Shown here one piece after another: positions 43,789 to 52,960 of a DNA stretch of 64,000 nt (position 1 is the first letter of the stretch; each line of letters begins with the position of its first letter). Where the stretch lies: positions 378,972 through 442,971 of the forward strand of contig NZ_JABFAU010000003.1 in assembly GCF_017168335.1 (NCBI RefSeq), in the 5' to 3' direction. A model generated the notes under the pieces. That model did no database searches, had not been told where the DNA came from, and saw nothing but the letters and a program-made list of their open reading frames with translations. Source of the stretch: Rhodococcus sp. KRD162 (GTDB lineage: Bacteria > Actinomycetota > Actinomycetes > Mycobacteriales > Mycobacteriaceae). A program made the position numbers and the translations under genes.

Positions 43789-44423
43789 CTAGTCTAGCGG
43801 CCCACCGCGGCGATCGTGAAGCAGGTTGCCGCTGCTCGTCACCCTCCCGGTCAGCGATGCGATCAGGTTCAGGGCGGTGCGGTGCTGGTGAGCGGTGTAG
43901 TCGGCAGTCGATTCGATGCCGACGAAGCTCTGGATGTCGCGGGCGAAAGCGTCGAACGTCGTCGCGAGAATTCCTGCCGAGGCGAACACTCCCACGATGA
44001 TGAGCTGGTCACGGCCGTGTCGGCGCAGTTCGACCTCCAGATCGGTGGCGTAGAAGGCGCTGTAGCTGCGCTTCACGATCGGAACGAAGTCCGGCTCGGC
44101 GATCGATACGTCCTCGGCGGATGGACCCAAGCCCCACATCGGTCCCAGCAGTCCACGCTGCTCGATGAGACTCGCTGCCCTCGGACCACTCGCCAAGATC
44201 GGTACCCCAATGGCCCGGGCGCTCGAGACCACCGTCGACACCTCTGCAGAACCCGCGAACGCACCGAGTTGTGCAGCACGTTCAGGTAATACGGCTGCAT
44301 GTCGTGGACCAGTACGGCGGCACGCTCGGGCTGCACCTCCCACTCGGGACCACCCACGCAGTCCCGCAGAGTCTCGACCGCGTACTCCTCGACTTCGACG
44401 CTGAATGTGGCCACGTCGGTCAT
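43789..44423 (-). pseudogene. isochorismatase-like (PhzD/EntB type) gene with a frameshift
   Basis: Two overlapping frames together make one isochorismatase-family hydrolase. Frame A starts at ATG 44423 (MTDVATFSVEVEEYAVETL) and carries AAVLVHDMQPYYLNVL with the catalytic Asp. Frame B carries the rest: ASGPRAASLIEQRGLLGPMW, catalytic Lys in VKRSYSAFYATD, then GVFASAGILATTFDAF to the stop at 43789. The join falls near 44263-44290. Where cysteine hydrolases have Cys this protein has Ile, as the non-covalent PhzD-like isochorismatases lack it. It would split isochorismate or a similar vinyl ether. Either a real one-base indel or a sequencing error. The 5' side holds odd GC repeats. Confidence 0.75.
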
Positions 44424-44430
44424 CCTCGTA

Positions 44431-44519
44431 CAAACGCGCGCGCATTCGCCAAACGCGCGCAGAGTTGCCAGCCACTGGCTGTCTATTCCGCTCGCACCTG
44501 ACCAACGCGCGCGCGTTTG
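44431..44519. repeat. three AAACGCGCGC repeats upstream of the isochorismatase-like gene
   Basis: CAAACGCGCGC at 44431-44441 (extended to 44443) and 44450-44460 in direct order, and the reverse copy GCGCGCGCGTTTG at 44507-44519, which pairs perfectly with 44431-44443. The last copy sits in a 14-base palindrome AACGCGCGCGCGTT (44504-44517). They begin eight bases upstream of the ATG at 44423, so they may be operators. Confidence 0.6.
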
Positions 44520-44560
44520 CGGATCCCGAGGCCCAGACCGCGGATCCCGAGGCCCAGACC
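44519..44560. repeat. 21-base tandem direct repeat
   Basis: The unit GCGGATCCCGAGGCCCAGACC (here GCGGATCCC + GAGGCCCAGACC) is present twice without gap, 44519-44539 and 44540-44560, with a partial third copy GCGGATCCC at 44564-44572, just past the stop of the ABC permease. Confidence 0.8.
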
Positions 44561-44574
44561 GACGCGGATCCCAC

Positions 44575-47046
44575 CTAGTCCGCCGCAATAGCCTCCACGA
44601 TGTTCAATCGCGATGCGTGCACGGCAGGCGGAGCCGAACCCAGCAGCGACAGGCCGAGCGCAACGAGTCCGTACAGCAGCACCGACCAACTGGCGGAGTA
44701 GTCGACCGGAATTCCGATGCTGGCTCCGAGGATCAGGGTGCTCAGGTATTGCAGACCCGCGCCGATGATCAGGCCGAGGGCACCGCCGACGATGCCGACC
44801 GACAGTGCCTCTGCCAGCACCATTCGGGCCAGGGTTCCCCGTCCACCACCCATCGCGCGGAGCACCCCGAGTTCACGGCGACGTTCCAGGACGGACAGCG
44901 TCAACGTGTTGAGCAACGCGACTGCCGCAACGAGCGCCACGATCCATTGCAATGCGATGGCCAACGCACCGGACTGCCGGATTGCAGCACTTGTGCCCTC
45001 CAAGGCTGCTGCGCCGGTGTATACGAAGGCATCCGACGGCAGTGCCGCTCGCAACGAATCTCGAACAGCGGCAGCATCTCCGGCGACGGTGACCTCGAGA
45101 TAGGTCGCGCCGGGCCGCTCGAACCAACGCTGCATCGAATCCAACGAGATCGCCATCGTGCCGCCTGCGGCATTGATGTAGTCCACCAGATCCAGCACGC
45201 GCACGTTCCGCACGCCCGTCGGCGTCGGCAGGTCGATCGAGTCGCCGGCCGACACACCCAGTGATCGGCCGAGCCCCTGCGAGAGGACAACCCCGTCACC
45301 GGCGAGCAGGCCGGAGCGAACCTCGTCCGACAGCGACGAGAGAGTCACCGCGTTGCTGCCGTCGGCGACGCCCTGGATCGAGACCCATTGCTCGTCGATG
45401 CTCGCGTAGGCCCACTGGCCCTCGACGATGCGCGTCACGCCCGGCGTGGCCCTGACGGCGTCCACAACCTCGGTGGGCACGATGGGGCCGGCCGGAATGG
45501 CGTCGGGCGAGCTCATCGACACGTACAGGTCGGTATCGGCCAGCGAAGACAACGACCGTGCCGCCGAATCGGTCATATCGGTCAACGAACCCGACACGCC
45601 CACGCTGACTCCCACCGCGATCACGATGGTCATCACCGTCGCCCAGATGCGCCGCGGCGCGCGCTCGATGGTGGCGGTGGCCAGGCGGCCCGCACCACCC
45701 CAACGGCGCGGCACCGCTGCCGTGGCCGAGACGATCGGCCCTGTCGCACCGACGCACAATGCAACGACGCCGACCATGAACAGCGCGCCTGCACCGAGGG
45801 TCGCCTGCCCGTCGACACTGACGGCGAACAGGAACGACCCGGCGATGGCGGCAATACCGAACACGGTGGCCGCCACGGTGAATCGCAGACCGGGGCCACC
45901 CGAGGTGTCCCCGCCGCCGACGGCCAGCGCCTCGATCGGAGAGATTCGGTAGACCTGAACCGCCGCGACAGTCGAGGCACCCACACAAGCCAGCACACAT
46001 GCCACGATCGCCACCGGAATGGCGAAGCCGGGCAATACGTATTCGATCTGCGCATCGAAAGCCTGCGACAAGAACGGCGGCAGGCTCTCGATAGCGATGC
46101 GGCCCATGGCGATTCCCAGCGGAACGCCCACCGCGCCACCGACGAGACCGACCAGCACCGACTCGAACAGCAGATCGCGGACGATATCGCCGCGGCGGCC
46201 GCCGACGGCCCGAAGCAGAGAGATGGTGGGACGACGCTTCGCGATGGCCATGTTCATGACATTGAAGACAAGGAAGCCCGCCACGACGAACGCGATGAGC
46301 GAGACCATCAGCGTGGCATTGCGAGTCAGGCTCATCGCTTGGTCTGCTCGGTCGGCCCGGAAGTCCGGATTCATCACCGATACCCGTCCGCCCAGCGCGG
46401 AGTCGAGATCGGTGCGCAGTGTGTCTCCGTCACCGAGGACGAAGATCGAGTCGAGCTGATCGGGTCGGTCCGTGAGCGCTCTGGCCGTCGGTAGCAGTGC
46501 AACCGCGAAGTTGCCCCCGCCGATGCGCTGCGTCCCCGGGCCGTCGATCACTCCGGCGACGGCGACCGGGGTACCTCGTATCGAGATGGTGTCGCCTTGT
46601 TCGAGACCCGTTGCAGCTCCGACCACTACACCGGACGGGTCGGCGAGCAACCCTGCCGCATCGCCGACGGCACCCTGCAGATCCGATTGCAGGGCGGTGA
46701 CGGAGGCGTCGACCCCGAGGAGCGTCAGGTTCCCGACATCGGATCGAACAGTGCTGCGCAGCAGTGGAACCGCCGCCTCCACGCCGGGGACGGCGCGTAC
46801 GACGTCGAGTTCACGCTCGTCGAAACCCGAGTCGGTGACGCCGACGATTTCGTAGTTCGCGTTGCCTGCAATCGTCGCTGCGAGACGTTCGACGGATCCG
46901 GTCAACGATCCGTAGGTACCGAGGACCGCGACGAGCAATCCAGCGGCCACGGCGACGACACCGGCCGAGACCAGTGAGCGCACCCAGTGCATGCGCAGGT
47001 CGCGAAGGCTGATGACGCGAAATCTGCTGAGCGCGGTACCGATCAC
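44575..47046 (-). CDS. ABC transporter permease, FtsX/MacB type
   Basis: 823 residues with two FtsX-like modules. A helix near residue 25-47 and an extracytoplasmic domain (about 50-240) are followed by a cluster of helices; a second helix/extracytoplasmic domain (about 480-680) and final helices repeat the layout. The last helices follow LERRRELGVLRAMGGGRGTL, a family hallmark. Such permeases export lipids, peptides or lipoproteins or transmit force, rather than import. Start overlaps the ATPase stop by four bases (ATGA). Confidence 0.92.
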   Translation of the reverse strand: MIGTALSRFRVISLRDLRMHWVRSLVSAGVVAVAAGLLVAVLGTYGSLTGSVERLAATIAGNANYEIVGVTDSGFDERELDVVRAVPGVEAAVPLLRSTVRSDVGNLTLLGVDASVTALQSDLQGAVGDAAGLLADPSGVVVGAATGLEQGDTISIRGTPVAVAGVIDGPGTQRIGGGNFAVALLPTARALTDRPDQLDSIFVLGDGDTLRTDLDSALGGRVSVMNPDFRADRADQAMSLTRNATLMVSLIAFVVAGFLVFNVMNMAIAKRRPTISLLRAVGGRRGDIVRDLLFESVLVGLVGGAVGVPLGIAMGRIAIESLPPFLSQAFDAQIEYVLPGFAIPVAIVACVLACVGASTVAAVQVYRISPIEALAVGGGDTSGGPGLRFTVAATVFGIAAIAGSFLFAVSVDGQATLGAGALFMVGVVALCVGATGPIVSATAAVPRRWGGAGRLATATIERAPRRIWATVMTIVIAVGVSVGVSGSLTDMTDSAARSLSSLADTDLYVSMSSPDAIPAGPIVPTEVVDAVRATPGVTRIVEGQWAYASIDEQWVSIQGVADGSNAVTLSSLSDEVRSGLLAGDGVVLSQGLGRSLGVSAGDSIDLPTPTGVRNVRVLDLVDYINAAGGTMAISLDSMQRWFERPGATYLEVTVAGDAAAVRDSLRAALPSDAFVYTGAAALEGTSAAIRQSGALAIALQWIVALVAAVALLNTLTLSVLERRRELGVLRAMGGGRGTLARMVLAEALSVGIVGGALGLIIGAGLQYLSTLILGASIGIPVDYSASWSVLLYGLVALGLSLLGSAPPAVHASRLNIVEAIAAD

Positions 47047-47753
47047 CGATCGAGACCGGCCGTCGGGGTGTCGGTCTCGACCCGGCCGTCGATCATGCTG
47101 ACGATCCGATCGGTGCGGTGGGCGGCCTCGAGGTCATGGGTCGCCATCACCACTGCTCGACGCCCATCGCTGGCGTGCGCCACGTCGGCCAGGATCTCGA
47201 GGACGGTGTGGGAGGTCTTCGAGTCGAGATTGCCGGTGGGTTCGTCGGCGATCAGTAGCGCCGGGTCCATCATCAGAGCCCGGGCGATCGCGATGCGTTG
47301 AATCTGTCCGCCGGACAGTTGTGCCGGACGGTGTTCGGATCGGTGCGAGAGCCCCACCATGTCCAGCAGTCGCAACGCGTCGGATCTGGCCTTCTTGATG
47401 GGTGTGCCGTCGAGAAGCTTGGGGACGGCGACGTTTTCCCATGCCGACATCGTCGGCAGCAGGTTGAAGAACTGGAAGACGAACCCCACCTGGTGCCGTC
47501 GGAAGTCCGATTGGGCGTTGTCGTCGAGGGTGGTGACCTCGACGTCGTTGAAACGGATGGAGCCGGAGGTGGGTGTATCGAGTGCGCCGAGCATGTGCAG
47601 CAGCGTCGACTTACCGGCACCCGAGGGCGCGACCAGAGAGACGAACTGCCCGCCCTCGATGGTGAGATCGATGCCGTCCAGCGCTCGTACCGGTTGCTCG
47701 CCGGTGGGGTACTCCTTGACCACCGCGGACAACTCCAGCATCAACTTCGTCAC
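47043..47753 (-). CDS. ABC transporter ATP-binding protein, LolD/MacB type
   Basis: 236 residues. Walker A APSGAGKST, signature LSGGQIQRIAIA, Walker B LLIADEPTGNLDS and the switch His in MATHDLEAA; the DEPTGNLD form is diagnostic of MacB/LolD ATPases. GTG at 47753 has AAGGGGA about seven bases upstream. Overlaps the permease gene, its obvious partner. The substrate is unknown. No periplasmic adaptor gene is present nearby. Confidence 0.94.
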   Translation of the reverse strand: MTKLMLELSAVVKEYPTGEQPVRALDGIDLTIEGGQFVSLVAPSGAGKSTLLHMLGALDTPTSGSIRFNDVEVTTLDDNAQSDFRRHQVGFVFQFFNLLPTMSAWENVAVPKLLDGTPIKKARSDALRLLDMVGLSHRSEHRPAQLSGGQIQRIAIARALMMDPALLIADEPTGNLDSKTSHTVLEILADVAHASDGRRAVVMATHDLEAAHRTDRIVSMIDGRVETDTPTAGLDR

Positions 47754-47829
47754 CGACGATTCCCCTTGCTTGTCGAATGGTTCCGACGCTACCTGCTGTC
47801 GGTTCGACGACTCCGGGGGAACCAGCAGG

Positions 47830-49062
47830 TCAGGCTGCGCCGCGCGAGGATTCGAGTCGACGCGCCACCAGTGCCGCCTGCAGGTGCCGGATTCCCGAGG
47901 GTCGGGTCGGGTCGAAGCCGGTGAGCTGCGCGATCCGCTTGAGGCGGTAATCGACGGTGTTGGTGTGCAGATGGAGCTGGCGGGCGGAGCGCTGACGGTT
48001 CAGATCGTGCGAGATATGGATCTCCAGGGTCTCGAGCAATTCCGGCGAAGAGTCGAGGGGTTCGAGGATCTGCGTCAGATGCCGTCGGCCGGGCCCGGGG
48101 CGGGTGAGCTGGTATTCGAGTACCAGATCGTCCATGCGGTAGAGGCCGGACGGTCGATGCAGCTGGTGTGTCAACGAGAGCAGTTCGTGCACCTGGTCGG
48201 CTGCGGTGGGGATGTCGGCGGTGGCAGCCTGCTCGGCGGTGACGGTGACCGGAACCTCGGCTGCGGTGCCGATGCGGTGCACGAGGGCCTCGACCCACTC
48301 GTCGTCGTGGACGCCGGGGATCAGGACGGTGCCACCCTCGGTACTGAGGAGAGACAGTGGGCTGCGTCCGCAGATCGTGGCCAGTTCGGCCTGGACGCGA
48401 CGCAGCTTTCTCCGTGCGGCGACGGTCTTCTGGATGTTCGGATCGTTCTCGTCCGGGTGCGGCGGCACCGAGATGGCGAGGACGAGGTAACTGTCGGCCA
48501 GTTCGATTCCGGACTGGCGGGCCATCGAGACGGCGTTGTGGCCGCTGAGCAGCGAGGTCACCAGGGTGTGCGCGGCGGTGTGGTGTTCGCTGGCCACCGC
48601 CTGAAGTTCCTCGACATAACTCTTGCTGGCGGCGATGGATACCTTCTCGGAGAGCAGTACGAACATGCGCGCGGCCTCGATCAGCTGGGCGGCATCGCCC
48701 TCGCCTGCTCTCTTGGACACCAGATTCCAGCCGATCTGAATGCCCTCGTGGTACACGCTGAGCACTGATTCGAGGGGGACGCCCTCGCGCGCCCACTGGC
48801 TGGCCTTCGCGCGGAGCTCGGCCAGGTCGGACTCGGCCGGAGCGCGTCGCTCGTCGAGCATCTGCACGGCGATGCTGATGCACTTGACGGTGAACTCGGT
48901 GACGTCCCCATGGAGCTGTTCGCCGGGCAACGATCCGCAGGGGGTGTTGGCAGCGAAGTGTCCGACGAGCAGGCGTGCGACGGCACGGAAATCGCGCAGA
49001 GGGGCCGACGCAGGTTGACCCGCGACCATGATTCCGAGGCTAGTCGAGTTGTGAACGGTCAC
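47830..49062 (-). CDS. PucR/CdaR-family transcriptional regulator
   Basis: 410 residues. The N-terminal two thirds is a helical sensory region; the C-terminal HTH_30 domain is clear (DLNRQRSARQLHLHTNTVDY followed by RLKRIAQLTGFDPTRP). PucR regulators act on purine, sugar diacid or other catabolic genes. GTG at 49062 follows GAAGGG at a reasonable distance. Divergent from the acyl-ACP desaturase across a 331-base AT-richer region, making that gene its most likely target. The ABC exporter follows downstream in the same direction after 76 bases. Confidence 0.9.
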   Translation of the reverse strand: MTVHNSTSLGIMVAGQPASAPLRDFRAVARLLVGHFAANTPCGSLPGEQLHGDVTEFTVKCISIAVQMLDERRAPAESDLAELRAKASQWAREGVPLESVLSVYHEGIQIGWNLVSKRAGEGDAAQLIEAARMFVLLSEKVSIAASKSYVEELQAVASEHHTAAHTLVTSLLSGHNAVSMARQSGIELADSYLVLAISVPPHPDENDPNIQKTVAARRKLRRVQAELATICGRSPLSLLSTEGGTVLIPGVHDDEWVEALVHRIGTAAEVPVTVTAEQAATADIPTAADQVHELLSLTHQLHRPSGLYRMDDLVLEYQLTRPGPGRRHLTQILEPLDSSPELLETLEIHISHDLNRQRSARQLHLHTNTVDYRLKRIAQLTGFDPTRPSGIRHLQAALVARRLESSRGAA

Positions 49063-49393
49063 AGGTCAACCCTTCGTGTTGGGTTCTTCAGGTCATCGGA
49101 GAGCAAACTTTCGTGCACGTATCAACGCGGCTCCGCGGCTCAATCTATGTAAATGCGGGCAAAACCGCGGTGTTTTCGTACCTCGAGTTTGTTTCCTGGC
49201 CTCTAACAGGATCGATCATAGGTTGTTATCTACATGTGATCCAGGGTTTCAGCCAAACTCGTTGTGATTTATCTCAGCGGGCCTCCGTGGCCCTTGCGAT
49301 TTGCCCTAAACAATGTGGAAGGTGCTCGCCGCCGGTTGGTGCCGCGCCTACTTTTAGGTCGTCCGGACAGGTATGCGGAGAGTGAGGAGCAGG
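49063..49393. promoter_or_regulatory. divergent regulatory region between pucR-like and desaturase genes
   Basis: 331 bases with no supported gene, clearly more AT-rich than the surroundings. Contains a partial CRP-like site TGTGA-TTTATC-TCAGC (49263-49278, 8 of 10) and an AGGAG-type ribosome site for the desaturase at its right end. A 90-codon frame at 49113-49385 lacks the codon bias of real genes here. Confidence 0.5.
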
Positions 49394-50299
49394 ATGAACA
49401 ACGACATCGGCCAGTTCACTGTTCTGCGGGAGCTGCGGCCGACCATCGAGAGCAACCTTGCCCGTCACCGCGCCGAGTCCGTGCAGTGGCGGCCGGCCGA
49501 TATCGTTCGCGCCGAGATGTACTGGGGGGCGAGCGCGTCGACTCTGACCGAAGCCGCCAAAGCCGCGCTGGTCACCAATCTTCTTGTCGAGCAGAATATT
49601 CCGCTGTACCGCCGGGACACCTCGTCCGGGGAGGGCGGTGCGTGGGCGTCCTGGATCGCCGAGTGGAGCAGCGAGCGAACCCGGCACGCCGAGGCCGTCA
49701 CCGACTACCTCGTCGCCACCCGCAGCGTCGATCCGACAGCACTCGGACGAGCCCGCGCGCAGTGCATGACCGTGGGCTTCGACTCCCCGATGAACGGCGC
49801 GCACCTGCTGCGATCCTTGGTCCAGGTGGCCATCGAGGTGTCGGTCTCGAGCATCTGTCTTCGCAACACCGCAGACCAGTGCCATGACCCGGTGGGCGAT
49901 CGGCTGCTCGGATGCATCGTCGCCGATCAAGAACTGCACATCACGTTCTTCGAGAACCTGATCTCGGCGGCGCTCGACGTGGCACCCGGCCTGACGGTCA
50001 CCGCGATCACCGAGGTCGTCATGAACTTCCAACTACCGGGGACCAACCTGCCCGGGTTCGCCCGCAGCGCGATGCTCATCGAGCGCGACGGGATCTACGA
50101 CCTCGCCCGTCACCTCGACGAGGTCCTGCGACCCATGCTGGCCCAGTGGCGCGTTTTCGAACGCACCGATCTCGGCGGCGGGGCGCGCAGACGAGATCAG
50201 CTGGCCGACTACCTCGACCATCTCGACTCTCAGACGGCCGCTACCGCACGCAGTCACGCGCATGTGCGGGAGCACGCGAACGCACTGCGAGCCAGCTGA
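49394..50299 (+). CDS. acyl-[acyl-carrier-protein] desaturase (ferritin-like)
   Basis: 301 residues of the soluble diiron desaturase family, which introduces double bonds in acyl-ACP using O2 and ferredoxin. The iron ligands are in place: Glu in LLVEQNIP, Glu/His in SERTRHAEA, Glu in VAIEVSVSS, and Glu/His in DQELHITFFE. Mycobacterial relatives are DesA1/DesA2. ATG at 49394 lies after GAGGAGCAGG. The large upstream region and divergent PucR regulator suggest it is tightly controlled, perhaps by temperature or lipid state. Confidence 0.9.
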   Translation: MNNDIGQFTVLRELRPTIESNLARHRAESVQWRPADIVRAEMYWGASASTLTEAAKAALVTNLLVEQNIPLYRRDTSSGEGGAWASWIAEWSSERTRHAEAVTDYLVATRSVDPTALGRARAQCMTVGFDSPMNGAHLLRSLVQVAIEVSVSSICLRNTADQCHDPVGDRLLGCIVADQELHITFFENLISAALDVAPGLTVTAITEVVMNFQLPGTNLPGFARSAMLIERDGIYDLARHLDEVLRPMLAQWRVFERTDLGGGARRRDQLADYLDHLDSQTAATARSHAHVREHANALRAS

Positions 50300-50394
50300 C
50301 GCGACATACTTCGGGTCTCATCGACTAATCTGGACTCCTATTCGTCATACGCTTCGAGACCGCGTTCTCGTGGCAACGACCGGAGGCCCGAAAC

Positions 50395-51255
50395 GTGACA
50401 GGCTCTCGACCGATCATCGTCGGCATCGACGGATCCGCTGCAGCGGACAAGGCGGTGATCTGGGCGGCGCTCTGCGCGTACCGGCGTGATCTCCGATTGC
50501 ACATCGTGACCGCCGTCGACATGCCCGGGGTCGTCGATCTGAGTGAATTCGCAGGAGAAGCAACCGAATTCGTCGCCACCGCAAAGTCCAGGTTGGTGGC
50601 CGCAGCGACTTTGGCCGCATCGGTCGTCGACGATCCCGCTTTCGAGGTGACGTCGAGTGCCATCGAGGGCGGCGTCATGGATGTCCTGATCGGGGTCTCG
50701 GCGCAGGCCGAGATGCTGGTGATCGGTGCCAGTGAAACAGGCGCTGTCACAGTGTCGTTGGCCGCGCACAGCGTCTCACCGGTGGCAGTGGTGCGGGGCC
50801 GAGACATCGACGGCCGTCCGGTCGCAGAGGGACCGGTCGTCATCGGCATCGACGGGTCCGAAGTCAACCAGGCAGCGATCGAGTGGGCATTCGTCGAAGC
50901 GTCGGCACGCGGTGCCGTACTGATCGCGGTGCACGTGTGGTCCGATGTCGATCTGACCCAGTCGTTCGGGCGCGCGCCCGTGGATTGGCAGGCCATTGCC
51001 GACAACGAGGAAGCGGTGTTGGCCGAGAGCCTCGCCGGCTGGCAGGAGCAGTTCCCCGATGTCGAGGTGCAGCGCATCGTCGCACAGGACCGACCGGTTC
51101 GGGTTCTCAGTGGTCGATCGGAGACCGCTGCACTGATCGTGGTGGGCAACCGCGGACGCGGTGGATTCGGCGGAATGCTACTGGGATCCACCAGTTTCGC
51201 CCTCGTCAACTCGGCGGACTGTCCGGTGTTGGTCGTACGGAACTCGCTCACATAG
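50395..51255 (+). CDS. universal stress protein, two Usp domains
   Basis: 286 residues with tandem Usp folds. Each begins with the strand VVIGIDGS-type motif (IIVGIDGSAAADK and VVIGIDGSEVNQA). The second domain keeps the ATP-binding signature VGNRGRGGFGGMLLGSTS; in the first the equivalent is changed (GASETGAVTVSLAAHSV), so only the second domain likely binds ATP. The arrangement resembles dormancy-related Usp proteins of mycobacteria. GGAGG is eight bases before the GTG start. Its 3' end overlaps the converging cupin gene by eight bases. Confidence 0.93.
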   Translation: MTGSRPIIVGIDGSAAADKAVIWAALCAYRRDLRLHIVTAVDMPGVVDLSEFAGEATEFVATAKSRLVAAATLAASVVDDPAFEVTSSAIEGGVMDVLIGVSAQAEMLVIGASETGAVTVSLAAHSVSPVAVVRGRDIDGRPVAEGPVVIGIDGSEVNQAAIEWAFVEASARGAVLIAVHVWSDVDLTQSFGRAPVDWQAIADNEEAVLAESLAGWQEQFPDVEVQRIVAQDRPVRVLSGRSETAALIVVGNRGRGGFGGMLLGSTSFALVNSADCPVLVVRNSLT

Positions 51256-51574
51256 CGACGGTCAACAAGAAGGACACGTCCTCGATCGCCTCGACGCTGT
51301 GGCGAGCGTCCGGGACGACAAGAAGGTCACCGGTGGAGCCCTTCCACGAGCGGTCGCCGCTGATCAGTTCGAGCTTGCCGCTCAGCACCAGGACCGTCGA
51401 CTCACCGGACAGATCGTGTTCGGCCAGCTTGTTTCCGGCGGCCAGTGCCACGACCGTCTGCCGCAGGTGGCGACGATGACCGCCGTACACCGTCTGCGAA
51501 CTGCGGCCACTCGACGCGCCGACCGCGAGCTTGAGTTGTTGGCGGGCAAGGGCGGTGAGTGACTTCTTGTCCAT
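51248..51574 (-). CDS. cupin-domain protein, small
   Basis: 108 residues. A single cupin barrel: GGHRRHLRQTVVALAAGNKL, then STVLVLSGKLELISGD and the second motif GDLLVVPDARHSVEA. Metal-type histidines are partly present. The function is unknown; small cupins often bind small molecules or metals. ATG at 51574 starts MDKKSLTALARQQL; the longer frame to 51700 enters the dfrA 3' region. It follows dfrA by 53 bases and may belong to the thyA-dfrA transcript. Confidence 0.82.
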   Translation of the reverse strand: MDKKSLTALARQQLKLAVGASSGRSSQTVYGGHRRHLRQTVVALAAGNKLAEHDLSGESTVLVLSGKLELISGDRSWKGSTGDLLVVPDARHSVEAIEDVSFLLTVAM

Positions 51575-51627
51575 GATCGACAGTATGACGCACCGCCCGC
51601 GGTCGCGACGGGGAATCCTGAACGCGC

Positions 51628-52134
51628 TCAGGACGCGTGGGCGGGCTTTCGGTACTCGACCCAGCGAAAGCGGGTCCCGTCGACCCGGCTGCTCTGCCAT
51701 TCGCCCGCGGTCGCGATCCAGCCCTCCGGGATTTCCGGAGCAGCGGTATCGCCCTCGACGTCCAGGTCGACCTCGGTGACCTCGAGATGGGTCGCGATTT
51801 CCATTGCACTGCGATAGATTTCGCCGCCGCCGATGATCCAGACCGGGGCGGGGTCGGCCAGCGCGATCGCGTCGGCGACGCTGTGTGCCACCTCTGCTCC
51901 GTCAGCGGACCACGAGGGATTTCGGGTGACGACGATGTTCCGTCGACCCGGAAGGGGGCGGAATCTCGACGGCAGGGAGTCCCACGTCTTGCGACCCATG
52001 ACGACCGTATGGCCGCCTGTCACGGTGCGAAAGTGGGCCATGTCCTCGGGAACGTGCCAGGGGATGCCGCCCCCGTCGCCGATGGTTCCGGTGCTGCTCT
52101 GCGCCCAGATCGAGCCGACGAACGCGGCACTCAC
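51628..52134 (-). CDS. dfrA: dihydrofolate reductase
   Basis: 168 residues. Reduces dihydrofolate with NADPH. Conserved parts: [19 protein letters not shown], the acidic catalytic residue in PEDMAHF, NADPH-binding [12 protein letters not shown] and [13 protein letters not shown] at 52134 overlaps the thyA stop (GTGA), the usual thyA-dfrA pair in actinobacteria, where thymidylate synthesis yields dihydrofolate that this enzyme recycles. The frame upstream to 52323 is inside thyA and not used. Confidence 0.95.
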   Translation of the reverse strand: MSAAFVGSIWAQSSTGTIGDGGGIPWHVPEDMAHFRTVTGGHTVVMGRKTWDSLPSRFRPLPGRRNIVVTRNPSWSADGAEVAHSVADAIALADPAPVWIIGGGEIYRSAMEIATHLEVTEVDLDVEGDTAAPEIPEGWIATAGEWQSSRVDGTRFRWVEYRKPAHAS

Positions 52135-52940
52135 ACCGCTACCGGAGCCTTGATCGCCGGGTGGTGCAGGTAGCCCACGATCTCGATGTCCTCGTAGGTG
52201 TAGTCGAAGATCGAATCGCGTGGCGCCAACTTCAGGGTGGGGTACGGATAGGCCTCCCGAGACAGCTGCTCGGTGACCTGGTCTCGGTGGTTGTCGTAGA
52301 TATGGCAATCGCCGCCGGTCCATACGAACTCGCCCACTTCGAGACCGGTCTGTGCCGCCACCATGTGCGTGAGCAGTGCGTAGCTGGCGATATTGAACGG
52401 CACCCCGAGGAACATGTCTGCGCTGCGCTGGTACAGCTGGCAGGAGAGCTTGCCCTCGGCCACGTAGAACTGGAAGAACGCATGGCAGGGTGGCAGCGCC
52501 ATGCGCGGGATCTCGCCGACATTCCAGGCCGAGACGATCATCCGACGAGAATCAGGATCGGTCTTCAGGGTTTCCACGACCTGGCTTATCTGGTCGATGT
52601 GGTCACCCGAGGGGGTCGGCCACGAACGCCACTGCACCCCGTAGACGGGCCCGAGCTCGCCGTCCGGGGCGGCCCACTCGTCCCAGATGCTCACTCCGCG
52701 TTCCTGCAGCCACGTGGCGTTCGATTCTCCGCGCAGGAACCACAGCAACTCGTAGACGATCGACTTCAGATGGACCTTCTTGGTGGTGATCAACGGGAAG
52801 CCGGCCGCCAGGTCGAAACGCATCTGATGTCCGAACAGACTGGTGGTACCGGTTCCGGTTCGGTCGGACTTCGCCGTCCCGGCAGTGAGGATGCGGCGCA
52901 GCAGATCTTCGTACGGAGTCGGAACCATCACGACGGCCAT
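52131..52940 (-). CDS. thyA: thymidylate synthase
   Basis: 269 residues, complete. Methylates dUMP to dTMP using methylene-tetrahydrofolate. The catalytic Cys is in [12 protein letters not shown], with the arginine/serine pair [18 protein letters not shown] and the Asn/Tyr segment [10 protein letters not shown]; it ends with the exact family tail IKAPVAV. The ATG at 52940 is 20 bases from the divergent glycosylase start. Translationally coupled to dfrA. Confidence 0.97.
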   Translation of the reverse strand: MAVVMVPTPYEDLLRRILTAGTAKSDRTGTGTTSLFGHQMRFDLAAGFPLITTKKVHLKSIVYELLWFLRGESNATWLQERGVSIWDEWAAPDGELGPVYGVQWRSWPTPSGDHIDQISQVVETLKTDPDSRRMIVSAWNVGEIPRMALPPCHAFFQFYVAEGKLSCQLYQRSADMFLGVPFNIASYALLTHMVAAQTGLEVGEFVWTGGDCHIYDNHRDQVTEQLSREAYPYPTLKLAPRDSIFDYTYEDIEIVGYLHHPAIKAPVAV

Positions 52941-52960
52941 CGTAGCTGCATACTGGACAC

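Noticed and set aside
43599-44574. tRNA-anchored genomic island with att sites
   Set aside because: No integrase and no second copy of the tRNA 3' end within the window.
49263-49278. TGTGA-TTTATC-TCAGC as a firm CRP site
   Set aside because: Only 8 of 10 matches in an AT-richer region; kept only as a note within the regulatory region.
49113-49385. 90-codon frame in the desaturase promoter region
   Set aside because: Codon use lacks the GC third-position bias of real genes here, no domain and no ribosome site.
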